This document shows, in pieces, positions 1 through 4,742 of a stretch of DNA of 6,102 nt (position 1 is the stretch's first letter; each line of letters begins with the position of its first letter). Made by a program: the position numbers and the translations under genes. The stretch is from Syntrophomonadaceae bacterium. Lineage in GTDB: Bacteria; Bacillota; Dethiobacteria; DTU022. The stretch spans positions 1 to 6,102 of the forward strand of contig SLBE01000107.1 of NCBI GenBank assembly GCA_007126465.1. Reading direction: 5' to 3'. Under the pieces are notes generated by a model. It was given only the letters and a program-made list of their open reading frames with translations. It searched no databases and was not told the DNA's origin.

Positions 1-1110
1 GTAGTGCTGCTTGGCGGTGATCCCGGCATAGGAAAATCTACCATCCTGCTGCAGGCCGCAGCCCGCCTGGCCGGCGGCAGAAATGTTTTCTATGCCAGCG
101 GAGAAGAATCCCTGCACCAGGTTAAAATGAGATCGGATCGTCTTAATATAAGGGAGTCTTTCCGCGTGGCCGCAGTGACTGACCTTGATGATTTGCTTGA
201 AACGGCTGCCCATGTAAAGCCCGCGGTCTTGATAGTTGATTCTGTTCAGTCAATTTACCGCAGTGATCTTGATGGTGTGCCCGGCAGCGTCCGGCAGGTG
301 CGCGAGGTAACCGGTGAGCTGGTCCGCCTGGCCAAGGATAAAAATATTGCCTGTTTCCTGGTTGGCCATGTTACCAAGGAAGGAACCATGGCCGGGCCGC
401 GCCTGCTCGAGCATATGGTTGATTGTGTGCTTTACCTGGAAGGAGACCGCTACCACAGCTTTCGTGTTTTGCGGGGAGTGAAAAACCGCTTTGGTTCGAC
501 TAATGAGATCGGCGTTTTCTTAATGGAAGAAGAAGGGCTGATCGAAGTTGATAACCCTTCGCACCTGTTTATGACCGGTAACCGAGAGCAGGCCCCGGGA
601 GCAGTCGTAACGGCGAGCATGGAAGGCACCAGGCCGCTTTTAGTGGAAATCCAGTCCCTGGTGGCGCCGACCAGTTACCCTTCACCCCGCAGAACTTCAA
701 CCGGCATTGACTTGAACCGTGTGGCCCTGGTTATGGCGGTGCTTGAAAAACATGCCGGGATATCTTTTTTTAATCTCGATACTTTTGTAAATGTAGTTGG
801 CGGGGTCCGCCTCTATGAACCTGCAGCCGACCTGGCCCTGGCCCTTTCCCTGGCATCAAGCTTGAAGGGCAAAAGTCTAAGTGGTGACACTGTAGCTGTT
901 GGTGAAGTGGGTTTGACCGGGGAAATCCGTCCGGTAAGCCGCGTTCGCCAGCGCTTGAATGAAGCGGAAAAGCTGGGGTTTAAACGCCTGATTTACCCGG
1001 AAGCCAACCGGGTGGAGCTTAAGCTAAGTAAAAACCAGTATAAAGGTTTACAGCTGATCAGCGTCGATAATATCAGGGAAGCTATCGGGGTCGCTTTCGT
1101 CGGCAAGTAA
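1..1110 (+). CDS. radA: DNA repair protein RadA (Sms), 5'-truncated by window edge
   Basis: RadA/Sms is a RecA-like, DnaB-like hexameric ATPase that processes recombination intermediates by driving branch migration. The frame is open from base 1, so the start and the N-terminal C4 zinc finger (roughly the first 85 residues of a protein of about 450) lie upstream; 369 codons are visible. In window codons, Walker A is GGDPGIGKST at 5-14, the Walker B aspartate is near codon 80 (LIVDSVQS), and the RadA signature KNRFG is at codons 161-165. The C-terminal third (from about codon 235, GIDLNRVALVMAVL) is the Lon-protease-like domain, with the usual GGVRLYEPAADLALALS and GEVGLTGEIRPV segments. The stop is TAA at 1108-1110. 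The next gene converges on it with a 6-nt gap and no evident terminator between them. Identification is certain; the exact start cannot be seen. Confidence 0.98.
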   Translation, partial: VVLLGGDPGIGKSTILLQAAARLAGGRNVFYASGEESLHQVKMRSDRLNIRESFRVAAVTDLDDLLETAAHVKPAVLIVDSVQSIYRSDLDGVPGSVRQVREVTGELVRLAKDKNIACFLVGHVTKEGTMAGPRLLEHMVDCVLYLEGDRYHSFRVLRGVKNRFGSTNEIGVFLMEEEGLIEVDNPSHLFMTGNREQAPGAVVTASMEGTRPLLVEIQSLVAPTSYPSPRRTSTGIDLNRVALVMAVLEKHAGISFFNLDTFVNVVGGVRLYEPAADLALALSLASSLKGKSLSGDTVAVGEVGLTGEIRPVSRVRQRLNEAEKLGFKRLIYPEANRVELKLSKNQYKGLQLISVDNIREAIGVAFVGK

Positions 1111-1116
1111 AAGTTT

Positions 1117-1512
1117 TCAGGAAAGCAGGAAGTGACGCAAGGTGCTGATGCGGTCATATTCTTTGCCGAACAGCTCTTCAAGATCAAAATCGAGGGTGTT
1201 GCAAAGGGCAGTCAGGTAGAAAAGGTGCTTGCCCAATTCTTCAGCAATTACTTCGCGGCAGTGCTCGCACATTTCTCCCTTGATATGAGAATCCATGTAT
1301 TTACTGCACTCTTTTAATTCCTTCTGCGGATACTTTTTTTTATTTGCATTAATAGTTATACAGCCGCAGTCAGTAACGGTTTTGATCACACTGCGGTTTA
1401 CACGTGCGGTAGACTCCTGGTACTTGGACAGGCAATCGAGGATGCTTCGATGACGGATTAAAACATCTGACACCATTTCCTGGAAGCTTCCTACAACTTC
1501 GTTGTCCTTCAT
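1117..1512 (-). CDS. uncharacterised cysteine-rich small protein, degenerate MazG-like C-terminus
   Basis: This encodes 131 residues from ATG at 1512. A GTG at 1521 in the same frame would add three residues, but it lies inside the Shine-Dalgarno sequence, so ATG is preferred. No signal peptide or membrane segment is seen and the protein looks mainly helical. The N-terminal half (HRSILDCLSKYQESTARVN) looks amphipathic and is followed by a CGC motif (C49, C51), then C69 and CEHC (C82, C85), which could bind a metal or form disulfides. The C-terminal part (about 88-125, with EELGKHLFYLTALCNTL) resembles the ELGD-LFYL-ALAN helix of MazG-type NTP pyrophosphohydrolases, but the expected metal-binding aspartate is lysine (K95), so catalysis is doubtful. 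I recall similar proteins near disA/carD in Clostridia under a DUF label but cannot confirm which family. It is the only minus-strand gene and has its own strong promoter and RBS. That it is a real gene is well supported; the function is unknown. Confidence 0.85.
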   Translation of the reverse strand: MKDNEVVGSFQEMVSDVLIRHRSILDCLSKYQESTARVNRSVIKTVTDCGCITINANKKKYPQKELKECSKYMDSHIKGEMCEHCREVIAEELGKHLFYLTALCNTLDFDLEELFGKEYDRISTLRHFLLS

Positions 1513-1518
1513 TGAATT

Positions 1519-1524
1519 CACCTC
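1519..1524 (-). promoter_or_regulatory. ribosome binding site fixing the start of the minus-strand gene
   Basis: Read on the minus strand this is GAGGTG followed by six bases and then ATG (1512-1510). The alternative GTG start at 1521-1519 is part of this same element, which argues for the ATG. Confidence 0.8.
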
Positions 1525-1552
1525 ATTTGCTGGCTGGGACCTTGCTTTTGTA

Positions 1553-1582
1553 ATTATACTTTTTATTTTCTTGTTGTGTCAA
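1553..1582 (-). promoter_or_regulatory. sigma-A type promoter of the minus-strand small gene
   Basis: On the minus strand, TTGACA (1582-1577) is followed by an 18-bp spacer and TATAAT (1558-1553). Both hexamers match the housekeeping consensus exactly. Transcription would begin near 1546, giving a leader of about 34 nt before ATG 1512. The hexamers are seen directly; the activity is inferred. Confidence 0.85.
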
Positions 1583-1600
1583 CTGCCGGATAAAAAAGTT

Positions 1601-1624
1601 GAACTATTAAGCACTTTTAAGTTC
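1601..1624. repeat. imperfect inverted repeat in the divergent control region
   Basis: GAAC-(TA)-TTAA and TTAAGTTC form eight complementary pairs with a two-base bulge around a six-base centre. It lies between the two divergent promoters, just upstream of the minus-strand -35 box, and no T-run follows, so it is not a terminator. It could be an operator, but it is AT-rich and short enough to occur by chance. Confidence 0.35.
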
Positions 1625-1635
1625 GAAAGAGTCAT

Positions 1636-1651
1636 GGAAAATTTGTTTTCC
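1636..1651. repeat. perfect inverted repeat GGAAAA-tttg-TTTTCC upstream of carD
   Basis: Six-base perfect arms are separated by four bases, centred about 40 bp upstream of the main carD -35 box and overlapping the -35 of the weaker upstream promoter. It may be a regulator binding site. No binding protein is suggested by its sequence and no T-run follows it. Confidence 0.4.
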
Positions 1652-1671
1652 CGGGTTAGATGTGTTAAAAT
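1643..1671 (+). promoter_or_regulatory. possible second, upstream promoter for carD
   Basis: TTGTTT (1643-1648), a 17-bp spacer and TAAAAT (1666-1671), with a TGT extension directly before the -10 hexamer (extended -10 type). It is weaker than the promoter at 1682-1710 and overlaps the 1636-1651 inverted repeat, so it could be the regulated member of a tandem pair. The region is AT-rich, so chance matches are likely. Confidence 0.4.
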
Positions 1672-1681
1672 ATTTGTTTAA

Positions 1682-1710
1682 TTGACATAGTTTAGGGGTT
1701 GTGCTACTAT
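1682..1710 (+). promoter_or_regulatory. main sigma-A type promoter of carD
   Basis: TTGACA (1682-1687), a 17-bp spacer and TACTAT (1705-1710). The -35 is perfect, the spacing optimal, and the -10 has one mismatch. Transcription would start near 1716, giving a leader of about 24 nt with the RBS AGGAGG in it. Confidence 0.85.
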
Positions 1711-1740
1711 GGTTTAAGGTGAAACTTAGGAGGAGAGGCT

Positions 1741-2229
1741 TTGTTCAATGTAGGCGATTGCGTTGTTTACCCCATGCATGGAGCGGGTGTTATAGAGTCT
1801 ATTGAAGAAAAAGAGATACTGGGTGCCCTGAAAAAGTATTACGTCATGAAGCTTCCCCTTGGTGAAATGAAGGTTCTTATTCCCATAGACAATATTGCCC
1901 AGGTTGGTCTGCGCGGTATAATTGAAAAAGATGAAGTCCCGCAGGTTATTGTTATTCTCAAAGGCGATCAGCCGGAAATGTCTACCAACTGGAACCGGCG
2001 CTACCGTAACCACCTGGAAAAAATCAAAAGCGGTGACATTTATGAAGTTGCCGAAGTGGTGCGCAACTTAATGTTAAGAGATCGCGAAAAAGGGCTTTCC
2101 ACGGGAGAAAGTAAAATGCTTGACACGGCCCGCCAGATCTTAATCAGCGAGCTTATCCTTGTCCAGGAAACGGAAAGCACGGAAATCACCTCTGTGCTTG
2201 ATGATATTTTTGAACAGGTTCCTAAATAA
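1741..2229 (+). CDS. carD: CarD family transcriptional regulator (RNA polymerase binding)
   Basis: CarD proteins bind the beta subunit of RNA polymerase and the upstream edge of the transcription bubble, changing open-complex stability, with known effects at rRNA promoters in mycobacteria. The protein has 162 residues, the usual length. Residues 1-55 form the RNAP-interacting Tudor-like domain, beginning FNVGDCVVYPMHGAGVI. The helical C-terminal domain starts near residue 75 and includes NWNRRYRNHLEKI, EVAEVVRNLMLRD and LDTARQILISEL. W84 corresponds to the tryptophan that wedges into the minor groove at the bubble edge, and the following basic RRYR suits DNA contact. The TTG start is chosen because AGGAGG (1728-1733) lies 7 nt upstream and residue 2 onward matches the family N-terminus. 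The gene has its own promoter and a terminator after it, so it is probably transcribed alone. Confidence 0.95.
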   Translation: MFNVGDCVVYPMHGAGVIESIEEKEILGALKKYYVMKLPLGEMKVLIPIDNIAQVGLRGIIEKDEVPQVIVILKGDQPEMSTNWNRRYRNHLEKIKSGDIYEVAEVVRNLMLRDREKGLSTGESKMLDTARQILISELILVQETESTEITSVLDDIFEQVPK

Positions 2230-2276
2230 CTCACACTCAAACCAGGCTTTTAGATTCCTTTAAAACCTTGATTTGC

Positions 2277-2306
2277 TTGCTTCCGGGGATAACTTTAAGT
2301 TATAAT
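2277..2306 (+). promoter_or_regulatory. probable promoter of the yacL-ispD-ispF-cysS operon
   Basis: TTGCTT (2277-2282), an 18-bp spacer and a perfect TATAAT (2301-2306). It would start transcription near 2312, about 53 nt before the yacL ATG. It overlaps the carD terminator: the -10 covers the hairpin loop and the pairs flanking it on the 5' side. RNA started here carries only the 3' arm and so cannot form the terminator. A promoter is expected in this gap because the terminator would otherwise silence the operon, but the -35 is imperfect. Confidence 0.6.
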
Positions 2307-2331
2307 TAACTGAAAGATACCCGGTTTTTTT
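2283..2331 (+). terminator. intrinsic (rho-independent) terminator of carD
   Basis: A long hairpin has outer arms CCGGG (2283-2287) and CCCGG (2320-2324), continuing inward through AT/AT, CTTT/GAAAG and AGTTA/TAACT to the loop TAAT (2303-2306). This gives 16 pairs, interrupted by two mismatches and a two-base bulge (2291-2292). Seven T residues follow directly (2325-2331). It lies 53 nt after the carD stop codon. Confidence 0.85.
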
Positions 2332-2351
2332 GTTTTATCATCTTTTGTGAA

Positions 2352-2357
2352 AGGAGG
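2352..2357 (+). promoter_or_regulatory. ribosome binding site deciding the yacL start
   Basis: AGGAGG ends 8 nt before ATG 2366. A GTG at 2357 in the same frame would give three extra residues but overlaps the last base of this RBS, so ATG 2366 is the likely start. Confidence 0.85.
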
Positions 2358-2365
2358 TGAAAAAG

Positions 2366-3475
2366 ATGCTAAGCAAGGTGTTAAGAATTATCGGGACCAT
2401 GGTTGGTTTTGTTATAGGTATATATGTTTTTGTCAACTTGCAGCCCCTTGTTTCAATCTTTATTGATATTCCTGAGGGGGTTTATTTTACACCTGTTACT
2501 ATCGGTTACTATGCTTTTGGCGGAATTTTGTTTGGACTCATATTTTATCTTATCATACCCGTGCTAATCAGCATTTTTAACCGGATCGTTTCCTGGGCAG
2601 ATGGCAAGCTTAAGTTGGTTCCGACCCAGGATATTGCTCTGGTTGTTATCAGCCTGATTATTACCCTGCTGATCGGGCTGCTTTTAAGCTACCCTATCTA
2701 CCGGATTCCAGTGGTCGGGGTCTTTATCTCGCCTATTATAACCCTGCTGCTGGTTTTTATCGGGGTGCGCTTCGTTTTAAACCGCAAGGAAGAGTTCACA
2801 TTTCTTTCTACTCTCTTTAATCGCAACGCGCGCAGTGGGGGAGGCGAAAACGAGGTATTTAAAATACTTGATACCAGCGCCATCATAGACGGTCGGATAG
2901 TCGATATCTGCAAGACCGGTTTTCTTGAAGGGGTCTTAGTTGTATCCGGCTTTGTGCTGGAAGAGCTGCGCCATATTGCCGATTCACCGGATCTGCTTAA
3001 GCGCAACCGCGGCCGGCGCGGCCTTGATGTGCTCAATAAAATCCAGAAGGAAATGGATATCCCCGTCCAGATATATGAGGGCGATTTCGATGAAATACCA
3101 GAAGTTGACAGCAAGCTGGTCAAACTGGCCAAGACGATTAACGGAAAAATTGTCACTAATGATTTTAACCTGAACAAGGTTTGCGAACTGCAGGGTATTG
3201 CGGTTCTTAATATTAATGAACTTGCCAATGCCGTAAAGCCGGTTGTTTTGCCGGGTGAAGAAATGGTGGCCCAGATTATTAAAGACGGCAAAGAAGCCGG
3301 CCAGGGAGTGGCTTATTTAGATGACGGCACCATGGTCGTGGTGGAAGGCGGCCGCCGTTTTATCGGGGAAACCATCGAAGTGATGGTAACCAGTGTGCTG
3401 CAGACTGCCGCAGGACGGATGATCTTTGCCAAGCCGAAACAGGATTCCGAAAAATACTCTTCAGGGGTTAAGTAG
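2366..3475 (+). CDS. yacL: membrane-anchored PIN/TRAM domain protein (YacL family)
   Basis: The protein has 369 residues from ATG 2366. Four hydrophobic segments lie at about 5-25, 45-73, 89-109 and 114-138, placing the rest in the cytoplasm behind a membrane anchor. A linker rich in Gly and Arg leads to a PIN domain at about 165-290. The PIN acidic residues are present: D169 (LDTSAIIDGR), E199/E200 (LEELRHIAD), D248 (EVDSKLVKLA) and D266 (VTNDFN), so it should be a competent Mg-dependent ribonuclease. A TRAM domain follows at about 296-355 (GQGVAYLDDGTMVVVEGG, then TAAGRMIFA), a predicted nucleic-acid binding fold. PIN/TRAM proteins of this type commonly sit beside ispD in Bacillota, but their substrate is not firmly established. 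It is first in the operon and ends 2 nt before ispD. Confidence 0.95.
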   Translation: MLSKVLRIIGTMVGFVIGIYVFVNLQPLVSIFIDIPEGVYFTPVTIGYYAFGGILFGLIFYLIIPVLISIFNRIVSWADGKLKLVPTQDIALVVISLIITLLIGLLLSYPIYRIPVVGVFISPIITLLLVFIGVRFVLNRKEEFTFLSTLFNRNARSGGGENEVFKILDTSAIIDGRIVDICKTGFLEGVLVVSGFVLEELRHIADSPDLLKRNRGRRGLDVLNKIQKEMDIPVQIYEGDFDEIPEVDSKLVKLAKTINGKIVTNDFNLNKVCELQGIAVLNINELANAVKPVVLPGEEMVAQIIKDGKEAGQGVAYLDDGTMVVVEGGRRFIGETIEVMVTSVLQTAAGRMIFAKPKQDSEKYSSGVK

Positions 3476-3477
3476 AA

Positions 3478-4179
3478 ATGCAGCTTGCCGCAATAATTGC
3501 AGCCGGTGGAGAAGGGATCCGCCTGGGTGGTAATGTTAGAAAACAATATTTAAATCTGGGCAGCAAACCGATGCTGGCCCACAGTGTTGGGATTTTTGCC
3601 GGCCATGAGGCAGTATCTCAAATTATTGTTGCTATTCCCGAAGGTGATTTCGATGGTGCTAACGGGATTTTATCAGCATATTTTCCTTTGGATCTGTTTC
3701 ATCTGGTTGCAGGTGGGGCTACCAGGCAGCAATCAATTAAAAATGCCTTAGGTGCGATTAAAGACCAGCCCGACCTGGTGGCCGTCCACGATGCGGCCAG
3801 GCCCCTGGCCTCGGCAAAGTTGCTTAACAGGTTGACTGAAGCAGCTTTAGAAGATGGAGCAGCTGTACCGGTTATACCTCTGGCGGATACGGCCAAGCAG
3901 GTAGATGAAAAAGGGATGGTGCTATCCACCCCGCCAAGAGAAAGCCTGCGATTGGTTCAGACCCCGCAGGTTTTCCGGTTTAGCCTGATACTTGAAGCCT
4001 ACAGTAATGCTGAAAGAATAGGGTTGGAAGCGACAGATGACTCTGCCCTGGTAGAGCTGTTAGGGAAACCGGTCCGAACTGTTGAAGGGGAACTCTCTAA
4101 TTTAAAGGTTACATCGGCGCTTGACCTGGCCCTGGCAACAATACTACTCGATGGCAGGAAAGGTGAGGGACTGAAGTGA
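3478..4179 (+). CDS. ispD: 2-C-methyl-D-erythritol 4-phosphate cytidylyltransferase (IspD)
   Basis: IspD transfers CMP from CTP to MEP to give CDP-ME, the third step of the MEP pathway to isoprenoids, in the cytoplasm. At 233 residues it is of normal length and a single nucleotidyltransferase domain. The N-terminal CTP loop is AIIAAGGEGIRLGG with R15, followed by K22 in RKQY. VHDAARPL carries D105 and R108, R154 lies in PPRESL, TPQVF is at 162-166, TDDSALVE at 186-193, and K210 is in SNLKVT. These match the substrate and catalytic positions of the E. coli enzyme. ATG 3478 is preceded by a modest AGGGG (3463-3467), and translation may be partly coupled to yacL, whose stop is 2 nt upstream. The 3' end overlaps ispF by 4 nt. 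Confidence 0.97.
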   Translation: MQLAAIIAAGGEGIRLGGNVRKQYLNLGSKPMLAHSVGIFAGHEAVSQIIVAIPEGDFDGANGILSAYFPLDLFHLVAGGATRQQSIKNALGAIKDQPDLVAVHDAARPLASAKLLNRLTEAALEDGAAVPVIPLADTAKQVDEKGMVLSTPPRESLRLVQTPQVFRFSLILEAYSNAERIGLEATDDSALVELLGKPVRTVEGELSNLKVTSALDLALATILLDGRKGEGLK

Positions 4180-4685
4180 ACCGGATCGGGATTGGCTATG
4201 ATCTGCACCGTATGGTCGAAAAGGAAAGCCTTATTTTAGGCGGGGTTACGATTGATTATGACTTTGGCCTTGAGGGTCATTCCGATGCCGATGTTTTAAT
4301 CCATGCCCTGGTTGATGCCCTGCTGGGCGCTGCCGCCATGGGTGATATCGGACAGCATTTTCCCTCCACAGATGAACGTTTCCGTGGTATAGACAGCCTG
4401 GAGCTTTTAAAGCGGGTTAACGTGATGCTGGCCGGTGAACGCTGTCAGCTGGCCAATGCCGATATGGTAGTTATTGCTGAAAAACCGAAGCTGGCTCCAT
4501 ATATTGATCAGATGCGAAGTAATATTGCCCGGGTGTTAGAGGTGCCGCTTAACCGCATCTCGGTCAAGGCGACCACTACCGAAGGCCTGGGGGTGTGCGG
4601 GCGGGAAGAAGGGATCGCTGCGCAGGCCGTGGTGATGCTTGAAAAATGTGCCCCTCCCGGTCCGGCCGGACACGAAGCTAAATAG
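4176..4685 (+). CDS. ispF: 2-C-methyl-D-erythritol 2,4-cyclodiphosphate synthase (IspF)
   Basis: IspF cyclises CDP-ME 2-phosphate to MEcPP with release of CMP, the fifth MEP pathway step; the enzyme is a homotrimer with zinc at subunit interfaces. The protein has 169 residues. The zinc ligands D9 and H11 (GYDLHR) and H43 (DVLIHALVDALLGA) are present, as are GHSDADV at 34-40, GDIGQHFP at 56-63 and the CDP-binding segment KATTTEGLGVCGREEGIAA from 131. The last dozen residues (CAPPGPAGHEAK) extend past the usual end of about 156-160 and are probably a disordered tail. The GTG start overlaps the ispD TGA stop as GTGA, with a purine-rich AGGTGAGGGA just upstream, so it is translationally coupled to ispD. 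IspD and IspF are separate proteins here, not the fused IspDF form. Confidence 0.97.
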   Translation: MNRIGIGYDLHRMVEKESLILGGVTIDYDFGLEGHSDADVLIHALVDALLGAAAMGDIGQHFPSTDERFRGIDSLELLKRVNVMLAGERCQLANADMVVIAEKPKLAPYIDQMRSNIARVLEVPLNRISVKATTTEGLGVCGREEGIAAQAVVMLEKCAPPGPAGHEAK

Positions 4686-4742
4686 ACTCACCAGTAAACG
4701 ATATTTAACCATCAAACCAACTGAAAACGGAGTGTTTAACAA

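Noticed and set aside
1132..1317. Plus-strand open frame opposite the small unknown gene
   Set aside because: The minus-strand frame has a consensus promoter, a good RBS and patterned Cys motifs; the plus-strand frame has none of these.
1726..2013. Minus-strand open frame opposite carD
   Set aside because: It overlaps the carD start and RBS and has no recognisable protein character, while carD on the other strand is unmistakable.
2698..3291. Long minus-strand open frame opposite yacL
   Set aside because: It is Ser/Thr/Arg-rich low-complexity translation, an antisense shadow of a clearly recognised gene, without a plausible RBS or family match.
3795..3810. Perfect inverted repeat GGCCAGG-cc-CCTGGCC
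   Set aside because: It lies inside ispD and mostly encodes the conserved AARPLA segment. There is no T-run, so it is best explained by codon choice.
4686..4742. Possible T-box riboswitch ahead of cysS
   Set aside because: The 57-nt gap is far too short and lacks the conserved T-box sequence and a terminator hairpin.
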